Source: DASVDE01 sp035558955 (GTDB taxonomy: Bacteria; Actinomycetota; Thermoleophilia; Solirubrobacterales; 70-9). From it: a stretch of 8,980 bases of DNA. The stretch is taken from NCBI GenBank assembly GCA_035558955.1, contig DATMBX010000089.1:1-8980 (forward strand), written 5' to 3'. The position numbers were made by a program, and so were the translations under genes. Shown here piece by piece: positions 1 through 5,544 of this stretch; the first letter of the stretch is position 1, and the number at the start of each line of letters is the position of its first letter. The notes below the pieces were generated by a model. That model did no database searches and was not told where the DNA came from. It was given only the letters and a program-made list of their open reading frames with translations.

Positions 1-352
1 CGGCGTGATTGGCGGAATTGGTGACGATCAGGTAGCGGTCGCCGCCGAGCCTGTAGGTGAAGAGGTCGTCGATGACGCCGCCGTCCTCGTTGCACAGGCA
101 TGAGTACTGAGCGCCGCCGATCTCGATCTTGGCGACGTCATTTGAGAGGACGCGCTGCAGGAAGGCAAGCGCGCCGGGCCCCTCCACCTCCACCTCGCCC
201 ATATGCGAGACGTCGAACATGCCGGCGTGGGTCCGTACCGCCAGGTGCTCCTCCCGAATCCCGTCGTAGCGCACCGGCATCTCCCAGCCGGCGAAGGGAA
301 CCATCTTCGCCCCAAGCTCGGCGTGCTTTTCGTAGAGAGGAGTGCGTCTCAC
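1..352 (-). CDS. gcvT: Aminomethyltransferase (glycine cleavage T-protein), N-terminal part, cut by the left window edge
   Basis: GcvT transfers the methylene group from the aminomethyl-lipoyl H-protein to tetrahydrofolate, releasing ammonia; it is a cytosolic part of the glycine cleavage system. The 117 visible codons read RRTPLYEKHAELGAKMVPFAGWEMPVRY, then AVRTHAGMFDVSHMGEV, LSNDVAKI and GGVIDDLFTYRL. These match the N-terminal folate-binding domain of GcvT in order, including the MFDVSHM signature. The chosen start is GTG at 352-350, which places TPLY at residues 4-7, as expected. No in-frame start lies between it and the ftsZ stop, and no clear Shine-Dalgarno precedes it. The gap to the ftsZ stop is 13 bases on the same strand, so co-transcription or translational re-initiation is plausible. 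The rest of the gene, about two thirds, lies outside the window. Identity is secure; the exact start is less so. Confidence 0.95.
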   Translation of the reverse strand, partial: MRRTPLYEKHAELGAKMVPFAGWEMPVRYDGIREEHLAVRTHAGMFDVSHMGEVEVEGPGALAFLQRVLSNDVAKIEIGGAQYSCLCNEDGGVIDDLFTYRLGGDRYLIVTNSANHA

Positions 353-365
353 CGACGCAGCGTAT

Positions 366-1445
366 TTAGTCTCTGAGGAAGCCGGGCACGTCGATGTCGT
401 CATCCGACACGCGCAGTTTGCGTATGTCGGTGTCCTCCGCCGAAATTCGCGGGCGACTCTCGTAGCGGCGGCGCACCCGCTGCGGCGAGCGGGCCAGCAA
501 CTCGAAGCCCTCGAAGCCGGTGGCGATCACCGTGACGCGAACCTCGTCGCGCATCGACTGGTCGACGACCGAGCCGAAGATGATGTTGGCGTTGTCGTCG
601 GCTTCGGCCTGGACCAGCTGCGCCGCCTCGTTGACCTCGAACAGGCCGAGGTCCTCGGGGCCGGTGATGTTGAGCAGCATGCCGGTCGCGCCTCTGATCG
701 ACTCCTCGATCAGAGGCGAGGTGATCGCCGCCTTGGCGGCGTCCAGCGCCCGGGCCTCCCCGGAGGCGGTGCCGACGCCCATCAGCGCCGAGCCGGCGTC
801 GCGCATGATCGTGCGCACGTCGGCGAAGTCGAGGTTGATCAGCCCGGGGATCGTGATCAGGTCGGTGATGCCCTGCACGCCCTGGCGCAGGATGTCGTCG
901 GCCTGGCGGAACGCCTCCAGCACGCTGGTGCGCCGCTCGACCGCCTGCAGCAGCTTCTCATTGGGGACGATGATCAGGGTGTCGACGTTGTTGCGCAGCT
1001 TCTCGATGCCCTCGAGCGCCTGCTGCATCCGTCGCTTGCCCTCGAACTCGAAAGGCTTGGTGACGGCGCCGACGGTGAGCGCGCCGATCTCCTCCTTGGC
1101 GATCTCGGCGATGACCGGCGCCGAGCCGGTCCCGGTGCCGCCGCCCTCGCCGGCGGTGACGAAGACCATGTCGGCGCCCTTCAGCGCCTCCTTGATCTCG
1201 TCGCGGCTCTCCGCCGCGGCGCCGGCCCCGACCTCGGGATTGCCGCCGGCGCCGAGGCCGCGAGTCAGCTCCTGTCCGATCGAGAGCTTGATGTCGGCAT
1301 CGCAGGCTTGGAGCGCCTGGGCGTCGGTGTTGACCGCGACGAACTCGACACCGCGAATGCCGGCGTCGACCATGCGGCTGACGGCATTGGTGCCGCCGCC
1401 GCCGGCTCCGACGACCTTGATCACCGCAAGGTAAGTGGATTCCAT
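366..1445 (-). CDS. ftsZ: Cell division protein FtsZ (tubulin-like GTPase)
   Basis: FtsZ polymerises with GTP into the Z-ring that recruits the divisome. The 359-residue product has the N-terminal GAGGGGTNAV loop (residues 13-22), the tubulin signature GEGGGTGTGSAP (99-110), the synergy-loop residues N204, D206 and D209 in NLDFAD, and EVRVTVIATGF ending near 311. A short arginine-rich linker of about 35 residues follows, then the C-terminal peptide DIDVPGFLRD (350-359), the site that binds partners such as SepF in actinobacteria. The ATG at 1445-1443 was chosen because MESTYLAVIKVVGAGGGG is the family N-terminus and GGAG lies 10 bases upstream. A longer in-frame reading from a TTG at 1553 would run through the leader and promoter-proximal repeats and add 36 unconserved residues. 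Unlike its upstream neighbours, ftsZ is separated from ftsQ by 256 bases with its own candidate promoter. The linker is short compared with Streptomyces or Mycobacterium. Confidence 0.98.
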   Translation of the reverse strand: MESTYLAVIKVVGAGGGGTNAVSRMVDAGIRGVEFVAVNTDAQALQACDADIKLSIGQELTRGLGAGGNPEVGAGAAAESRDEIKEALKGADMVFVTAGEGGGTGTGSAPVIAEIAKEEIGALTVGAVTKPFEFEGKRRMQQALEGIEKLRNNVDTLIIVPNEKLLQAVERRTSVLEAFRQADDILRQGVQGITDLITIPGLINLDFADVRTIMRDAGSALMGVGTASGEARALDAAKAAITSPLIEESIRGATGMLLNITGPEDLGLFEVNEAAQLVQAEADDNANIIFGSVVDQSMRDEVRVTVIATGFEGFELLARSPQRVRRRYESRPRISAEDTDIRKLRVSDDDIDVPGFLRD

Positions 1446-1455
1446 CTCCCGATTT

Positions 1456-1459
1456 CTCC
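1456..1459 (-). promoter_or_regulatory. Shine-Dalgarno that decides the ftsZ start
   Basis: GGAG on the minus strand ends 10 bases before the ATG at 1445. A second GGGAG directly abuts the ATG and is too close to act as a normal ribosome binding site. The site supports the ATG at 1445 over the upstream TTG at 1553. It lies just downstream of a GGACTGG element (1470-1464) that could pair with an upstream CCAGTCC. Confidence 0.55.
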
Positions 1460-1489
1460 AAGCCCAGTCCGATAGGGACCAGAATTTGC

Positions 1490-1507
1490 CCAGTCCGCGA
1501 GGACTGG
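1490..1507 (-). repeat. Leader hairpin upstream of ftsZ with a competing third arm
   Basis: On the minus strand CCAGTCC (1507-1501), a four-base loop TCGC and GGACTGG (1496-1490) form a perfect 7-bp hairpin in the predicted ftsZ leader. A second exact GGACTGG lies at 1470-1464, five bases before the GGAG ribosome binding site. The single CCAGTCC arm can therefore pair with either GGACTGG copy, but not both. The bases GGTCC and GGACT around 1480-1466 could also form a short local stem. The pairing is read directly from sequence; any regulatory use is inference. Confidence 0.5.
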
Positions 1508-1591
1508 ATTTAAGTTGAGCCTTTGTTCCGTCCGAGGCTTCAGCGATGCTCAAGGGTTCAGAGAGTCGCCGGAACCTTGGAAATTGCGCCC

Positions 1592-1620
1592 AACGTAGGG
1601 CATTCCACGCTCTCTGTCAA
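1592..1620 (-). promoter_or_regulatory. Candidate sigma-70-type promoter for ftsZ
   Basis: On the minus strand a perfect -35 hexamer TTGACA (1620-1615) is followed by a 17-base spacer and TACGTT (1597-1592), which fits the TAnnnT pattern of actinobacterial -10 elements. Transcription would start near 1585, giving a leader of about 140 bases before the ftsZ ATG. The location between ftsQ and ftsZ agrees with the known habit of actinobacteria of driving ftsZ from dedicated promoters in this gap. The start site is not visible from sequence alone. Confidence 0.65.
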
Positions 1621-1629
1621 ACGAGCGGT

Positions 1630-1654
1630 AGGCATCGTGCAAGATCCGATGCCT
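1630..1654. repeat. Inverted repeat A in the ftsQ-ftsZ gap
   Basis: AGGCATCG (1630-1637) and CGATGCCT (1647-1654) are perfect 8-bp arms separated by nine bases. The repeat ends 10 bases upstream of the candidate -35 hexamer and shares three bases (1652-1654) with the next dyad, so the two hairpins could not both form fully in RNA. It may be an operator or part of an RNA structure after ftsQ. Confidence 0.55.
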
Positions 1655-1670
1655 CAAGTCCTACTTGAGG
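1652..1670. repeat. Inverted repeat B, a CCTCAAGT/ACTTGAGG dyad
   Basis: CCTCAAGT (1652-1659) and ACTTGAGG (1663-1670) are perfect 8-bp arms around a 3-base centre. The half-sites equal those of the E. coli SoxR box CCTCAAGTTAACTTGAGG as I recall it, but that box has a 2-base centre. They also resemble the HspR element CTTGAGT-N7-ACTCAAG with its arms in the opposite order. Neither fits exactly, and no promoter flanks this dyad with the spacing typical of MerR-family activators. It may be an operator or a hairpin in the transcript after ftsQ. Confidence 0.55.
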
Positions 1671-1677
1671 GTTGGTC

Positions 1678-1702
1678 AAGTCTCAAGCACTGCTTGAGAC
1701 TT
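1678..1702 (-). repeat. Inverted repeat C directly after the ftsQ stop; possible terminator or processing hairpin
   Basis: AAGTCTCAAGCA (1678-1689) and TGCTTGAGACTT (1691-1702) are perfect 12-bp complementary arms around one central base. In RNA the loop would open to a few bases. The dyad begins within the ftsQ stop codon (1704-1702), so in the minus-strand transcript it is a strong hairpin right after ftsQ. No U-tract follows, so a classical intrinsic terminator is not supported. An attenuating or mRNA-protecting hairpin, or a DNA operator sharing the CTCAAG core with dyad B, remain possible. Confidence 0.55.
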
Positions 1703-2229
1703 TAGGGAACCGCGGGAAGGGTGTGTCCCGACCCGCCAAACGCGGGCCTGCTGGGCACAAGGACGTCGACGTAATCGAGCGTGGTCACGGATGGATCGGC
1801 AAGCACGGCGGCGGCCGCTCGCCACTTCGCGGCAGCTTGAGAGGCGTCCCCGAAACGAAGCTCCACCCCCGCCTCCAGCACCACGCCCACCCCGCTTTCG
1901 CCGTAGAAGCTGCTTTCTATATACGGACGCAACTCGGTGGGAGCGGCGCCGAGGACACGCGCCTGCTGAAGCATCGGGCCGGAGAGCCGGCCGTTCTCGG
2001 GCGGCTCGGCGAGAGGAAGCCCCGGAAGGGCGCCTTCCTCGGGGGCCGGCAGCCAGGTGAGGATCAGGCCATCGGGGGAAACCCCGATGGCCTCCGACCC
2101 CGCGCCGATCACCGAGGTGGGCTGGACCGACAGCAACCGAGGCTCGACCGTTTCCCCGCGAAGCAAAAACCAGTAGCCCGCCGCCAGGGCGGCGACGACG
2201 AGCAGCGCGGAAAGGAGGCGGGGCCTCAC
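1702..2229 (-). CDS. ftsQ: Short FtsQ/DivIB-like divisome protein, POTRA domain apparently missing
   Basis: FtsQ/DivIB is a bitopic divisome scaffold: a short cytoplasmic tail, one membrane helix, an extracytoplasmic POTRA domain and a beta domain that contacts FtsB/FtsL. Here a helix (about residues 5-23, LLSALLVVAALAAGYWF) follows a basic start. The C-terminal half matches the FtsQ beta domain: VSPDGLIL, LPGLPLAEPPENGRLSG, LGAAPTELRPYIE, GVELRFGD (about 121-128), a K in AAAKW, and TTLDYVDVLVPSRPAFGG. Only about 20-25 residues lie between helix and beta domain, where family members carry a POTRA domain of about 70. The product is 175 residues against roughly 230-290 usual. The GTG at 2229 overlaps the murB stop as GTGA and has GGGAG just upstream; an earlier in-frame GTG at 2250 (182 residues) lacks a good ribosome binding site. 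Order murB-ftsQ-ftsZ supports the name. Whether the short form is natural or a deletion cannot be told from one sequence. Confidence 0.85.
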   Translation of the reverse strand: MRPRLLSALLVVAALAAGYWFLLRGETVEPRLLSVQPTSVIGAGSEAIGVSPDGLILTWLPAPEEGALPGLPLAEPPENGRLSGPMLQQARVLGAAPTELRPYIESSFYGESGVGVVLEAGVELRFGDASQAAAKWRAAAAVLADPSVTTLDYVDVLVPSRPAFGGSGHTLPAVP

Positions 2230-3140
2230 AGCTCCCAACCGCTCGGCCACTCGATATCGCCCAGCACTTGGACCTCCGGTTCCAGCTCGACGCCGAAGCG
2301 CTCGTGCACACGGCGGCGGCCCTCGGCCATCAGCTCGAGCACGTCGGCGGTGGTGGCGCCGCCCGCGTTCTCAACGAAGTTGGCGTGCTTCTCGGAGAAG
2401 CGGGCGCCGCCCCGACGCAGGCCGCGACAGCCGGCCTCCTCCAGCAGCTGCCCCGCGGTGCGACCTCCGGCGCCTTCGTCCTCGGGGTTCTTGAAAGTCG
2501 AGCCAAAGGTCTTGACCCCGGAAGGCTGGGCCTCGCGGCGCTTCTCGCGCATCCCTGCCAGGGTCTCCTTCACCAGAGCGGCGTCTGCCGAGCGGAGGCG
2601 GAACGACACCCGCGAAACGATTTCGGCCGGACCGAGGTTGGAGCTGCGATAGGCGAAGCCGAGTTCCTCCGGCGCCCGGCGTTCGCGGCCACTCGGAGAG
2701 CAGACGTCGACCCATTCGAGAGCCTCGGCCAGCTGCCCGCCGTAGGCGTTGGCGTTCATCTTCACCGCACCGCCCGCGGTGCCGGGAATGTTGATCCCGA
2801 ACTCAAGGCCGGAAAGGCCCCAACCGGCGGCCTTGGCCGAGGCCGAGGGAAGGCGGGCGCCGCCACCGCAGAGAAGCCGGTCGCCGTCGCGCTCGATCGT
2901 CGCGAGCTCGCCGTCCAGCTTGATCGCAAGGCCGCGGAATCCATCGTCGGCCACCAGCAGGTTCGAGCCGGAGCCGATCACTCCTATCGCGATCCCCGCT
3001 CCCCCGGCCCAGTCGAGCAGCGCCAGCAGCTCTTCCTCGGTGGAGGGGCGGGCGAACCAGTCGGCGGGGCCGCCGGTGCGCACGGTGGTAAGACGGGCCA
3101 GCGGGAAGTCCGACTGGATGCCTTCGGTCGGGGCGGTCAT
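2226..3140 (-). CDS. murB: UDP-N-acetylenolpyruvoylglucosamine reductase MurB
   Basis: MurB reduces the enolpyruvyl group of UDP-GlcNAc-enolpyruvate with NADPH and FAD, giving UDP-MurNAc in the cytosol. The 304-residue product shows the FAD-binding motifs TGGPADW (22-28), GSGSNLLVADDGFRG (56-70) and EFGINIPGTAGGAVKMNANAYGG (113-135). It also has YRSS (164-167), the catalytic serine S214 in GSTFKNP (213-219), AGQLLEEAG (229-237), FSEKHANFVEN (248-258) and a C-terminal ELEPEVQVLGD that supplies the usual glutamate. Length and motif spacing suit a type II MurB. The ATG at 3140 overlaps the murC stop as ATGA and has GAGGAGG seven bases upstream. The frame stays open far upstream, through murC, so the start was set by homology, overlap and ribosome binding site. 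The stop overlaps the ftsQ start, implying coupling at both ends. Confidence 0.97.
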   Translation of the reverse strand: MTAPTEGIQSDFPLARLTTVRTGGPADWFARPSTEEELLALLDWAGGAGIAIGVIGSGSNLLVADDGFRGLAIKLDGELATIERDGDRLLCGGGARLPSASAKAAGWGLSGLEFGINIPGTAGGAVKMNANAYGGQLAEALEWVDVCSPSGRERRAPEELGFAYRSSNLGPAEIVSRVSFRLRSADAALVKETLAGMREKRREAQPSGVKTFGSTFKNPEDEGAGGRTAGQLLEEAGCRGLRRGGARFSEKHANFVENAGGATTADVLELMAEGRRRVHERFGVELEPEVQVLGDIEWPSGWEL

Positions 3141-4459
3141 TCCCGACCCTCCTCGGCCAGGGCATCGGCCAACTCGAAGATGTCGCCAGCGCCGATCGTG
3201 GCGAAGACCTGACCGGGGGCGAGGCGGGGAGCGAGCGCCTCGCGCGCCCGCTCGGCGGTCGGCAGCCACCAGACCGGCCTCCCCCCCATCCGCTCGGCGG
3301 CGGCCTGGGCGACCTGAAGGCCGCTGACCCCGGCTAATTCGCCCACCGGCTCCTCGCGGGCGGGGTAGACCTCGAGGACCGCGACCTCGTCGGCCAGCGC
3401 CAGCGCGGCGCCGAACTCCTCGGCGAGCGCCTTGGTGCGCGAGTAGAGGTGGGGCTGGAAAGCGACGATCAGCCGTTCGGGGAGGAGCTCCCGCAGCGCC
3501 TCCAGCGCGGCGCGCAGCTCGGTGGGATGGTGAGCGTAGTCGTCGAAGATGCGGGCGCCGTTGCGGGTTCCCTTGAACTCGAGGCGGCGGAGCACGCCGG
3601 GGAAGCCGGCGAGAGCCGTGGCCGCGGCGTCCACATTCAGACCCATCAGCTCTATCCCGGCCAGCGCGGCGCGGGCGTTGAGAAGGTTGTGATGGCCGGG
3701 GGTGGCGAGAGACAGCTCGGGCGGGCCCGGCGAGGAGGCCCCGAATCCACTCACCGGCTTGCCCACCGTGAGGTCGGCGATGCTGCCGTCCCCTGGCGCG
3801 GCGACGCCCGCGGCGGGAGCAATGAACCGGGCGAAAGCGCCGCGCAGCTCCGCGGTCGACCCCCAGCGGGCGTGGTGGTCCATCTCGACGTTGGTGATGA
3901 CGGCGACCTCGGGCTTCAGCCGCAAGAAGCTGGCGTCGCTCTCGTCGGCCTCGGCGACGACCCACTCGCCACCCCCCCAACCGCTGACCGTGGCGGCGCC
4001 GTCGTCGGAGCCGAGACCCGGCACCTCGCCTCCGACGAAGAATCCCGGGTCGGCGCCAGTCGCTCGCAGCGCCCAGGCGATCATCGCGGTCGTCGTCGTC
4101 TTGCCGTGGGTGCCGGCGACCGCGATCAAGCGCTTCTCCGCGCACAGCTCGGCGAGCAGCTCGCCCCGGTGGAGGATCGCGATCCCCCGCTCGCGGGCGA
4201 GCGCAAGCTCCGGGTTGTCGTCGGCGATCGCCGTCGAGACGACCACCTCGGCGCCGTCGGGCAGATTGGCGGCGTCGTGCCCAATGGCCGGTTCGAGTCC
4301 GGCGTCGCGCAGGCGCTCCATGTAAGAGGAGTCCGCCCGGTCGCTGCCGGTGACGGTCGCGCCCAACTCGGCGCAGACCAAAGCCAGTCCGCTCATTCCC
4401 GCCCCGCCGATCCCAATGAAGTGCAGCCGCCGGGACACCCAGTCGCGCTTCTCGCTCAC
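3137..4459 (-). CDS. murC: UDP-N-acetylmuramate--L-alanine ligase MurC
   Basis: MurC is the first ATP-dependent Mur ligase and adds L-Ala to UDP-MurNAc in the cytosol. The 440-residue product has the N-terminal Rossmann motif HFIGIGGAGMSG (13-24), the ATP-binding loop GTHGKTTTT (116-124), EADESDASFL (170-179) with the glutamate and aspartates of the Mur-ligase centre, and TNVEMDHH (189-196). Further on come GHHNLLNARAA, the ligase-C motif DDYAHHPTEL and FQPHLYSRT. IGIGGAGMSG and DDYAHHPTE separate MurC from MurD, E and F. Length is normal. The GTG at 4459 forms a GTGA overlap with the murG stop, and the ATGA at its end couples it to murB. The ribosome binding site is weak (GGCGG only), consistent with dependence on translation arriving from murG. 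Nothing is missing from the catalytic set that I can see. Confidence 0.97.
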   Translation of the reverse strand: MSEKRDWVSRRLHFIGIGGAGMSGLALVCAELGATVTGSDRADSSYMERLRDAGLEPAIGHDAANLPDGAEVVVSTAIADDNPELALARERGIAILHRGELLAELCAEKRLIAVAGTHGKTTTTAMIAWALRATGADPGFFVGGEVPGLGSDDGAATVSGWGGGEWVVAEADESDASFLRLKPEVAVITNVEMDHHARWGSTAELRGAFARFIAPAAGVAAPGDGSIADLTVGKPVSGFGASSPGPPELSLATPGHHNLLNARAALAGIELMGLNVDAAATALAGFPGVLRRLEFKGTRNGARIFDDYAHHPTELRAALEALRELLPERLIVAFQPHLYSRTKALAEEFGAALALADEVAVLEVYPAREEPVGELAGVSGLQVAQAAAERMGGRPVWWLPTAERAREALAPRLAPGQVFATIGAGDIFELADALAEEGRE

Positions 4460-5544
4460 CGCGCCGCCGCCAGAACCTCGTCGGCTATCCGCCGCGCCGC
4501 ATCGGGCATCGCCAGCGAGGCCGACGCCACTGCCATCACTTCGAGGCGCTCCCCGTCGGCGAGCAGGTCACCCACTTCCCTGGAGAGCCGCTCGGCGTTC
4601 AACTCCGCATCGGGGATCGCCTCCGCCGCGCCGGCGTCAACCATCCAGTCGGCATTGGCGCTCTGATGGTCGGCGGTGGCGTGCGGATAGGGAACGAGGA
4701 TCGCCGGGCGCCCGGTCGCCGTCACCTCGAAGATCGAGCCGCCCGAGCGTCCCAACACCAGGTCGCAGGCGGCGAGGGCGTCGCCGAGGTCGGGCTCGTA
4801 GGCGAGCAGGGTGTAGCGGTCGCGATGCGGCGCCTCGGCAATCCGCTCCTCCAGTTCGTCGAAGTCACGCTTGCCCGCCAGATGGACGACGTGGAAATCG
4901 CGCCCCGGGCGCTCGGCGAATGCCTCGATCGCGCAGAGGTTGATCGAGCGGGCGCCCTGGCTGCCCCCCATCACCAATAGACAGCGACCGTCCGGGGCGA
5001 CGCCGAAGCGCTCGCGGGCCTTCGCGCGGTCCCCCTTCAGCACGGAGCCCGGCACCGGCCGGCCCGTCACCAGGTAGTTGTCTCCCTCCCTCCCCTCGAT
5101 CGGGAAGGCGAGGCAAACCCGCCGGGCGCGCTTTGCCAGCAAGCGGTTGGCAAGCCCCATGTGGCTGTCGGCCTCGGTGAGAACCAAGGGCGTTCGCGTA
5201 AGCACCGCGGCCAGCCCCGCCGGCCCGGCGACGAAGCCGCCGCCGCCCATCACCACGTCGGCGCCGCGGTTGCGGAGCGCTCGGCGCGCGGCCCCGAGCG
5301 CTGCGACGGCCTCAATGACGGCGCGCGCGGCCCGCACCGGGTCGCGCCGGTCGATCCCACGCACCTTCAGGTAGTCGATCTCATAGCCTGCGGCGGGGAC
5401 CAGCTCCGCTTCGATCCGCTCGCGGGTGCCGAGGAAGCTGACCTCGGCGCCGCTAGCTCGAAGCTCGGCGGCGACCGCCATGGCCGGCACGACGTGGCCG
5501 GCGGTTCCCCCCGCCGCCACTACGACTCTGGGCGCTCTTGCCAC
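4456..5544 (-). CDS. murG: Lipid II synthase MurG (UDP-GlcNAc:lipid I N-acetylglucosaminyltransferase)
   Basis: MurG adds GlcNAc to lipid I on the inner membrane face, making lipid II, the substrate of FtsW. The 362-residue GT-B protein begins RVVVAAGGTAGHVVPAMAVA (first glycine-rich loop). It then has MGGGGFVAGPAGLAA, VMGGSQGARSIN, and the C-terminal donor-site block RSGGSIFEVTATGRPAILVPYPHATADHQSANA. The stretch TEADSHMGLANRLLAKRA occupies the place of the usual HEQNxxxGLxNxxLA motif, so the first residues of that acceptor-side motif differ; I recall this variant in related actinobacteria. The GTG at 5544 was chosen because AAGGAG lies 11 bases upstream and GGTAGH then sits near residue 10. 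The frame is open 22 codons further (to 5610) with no better start. The first 92 bases overlap the end of ftsW in another frame. The stop overlaps murC as GTGA. Confidence 0.95.
   Translation of the reverse strand: MARAPRVVVAAGGTAGHVVPAMAVAAELRASGAEVSFLGTRERIEAELVPAAGYEIDYLKVRGIDRRDPVRAARAVIEAVAALGAARRALRNRGADVVMGGGGFVAGPAGLAAVLTRTPLVLTEADSHMGLANRLLAKRARRVCLAFPIEGREGDNYLVTGRPVPGSVLKGDRAKARERFGVAPDGRCLLVMGGSQGARSINLCAIEAFAERPGRDFHVVHLAGKRDFDELEERIAEAPHRDRYTLLAYEPDLGDALAACDLVLGRSGGSIFEVTATGRPAILVPYPHATADHQSANADWMVDAGAAEAIPDAELNAERLSREVGDLLADGERLEVMAVASASLAMPDAARRIADEVLAAAR

Noticed and set aside
342..1475. A 377-codon open frame on the plus strand opposite ftsZ
   Set aside because: High-GC antisense shadow of ftsZ; its product has no recognisable domain and ftsZ is certain.
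1446..1553. A 36-residue N-terminal extension of FtsZ from a TTG at 1553
   Set aside because: The extension is unconserved, spans the leader hairpins, and a well-placed ATG with a ribosome binding site exists at 1445.
1652..1670. Calling dyad B a SoxR or HspR binding site
   Set aside because: The half-sites match the SoxR box, but the centre is 3 rather than 2 bases and no suitably spaced promoter surrounds it. HspR sites have the arms in the opposite order with a 7-base spacer.
1678..1702. Calling dyad C an intrinsic terminator of the dcw operon
   Set aside because: The stem is strong, but no run of T residues follows on the minus strand, so it is reported only as a hairpin with possible roles.
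1523..1705. A 60-codon plus-strand open frame in the ftsQ-ftsZ gap
   Set aside because: It covers the promoter and dyads, has no recognisable features, and runs opposite to all neighbours.
3141..4145. The murB reading frame stays open far upstream, suggesting a 639-residue fusion
   Set aside because: The upstream part is an out-of-frame reading of murC (Arg/Gly-rich, no domain); the true murB start is the ATG at 3140.
3449..4666. A 405-codon plus-strand open frame opposite murC and the end of murG
   Set aside because: Antisense shadow created by strong G/C third-position bias; low-complexity product.
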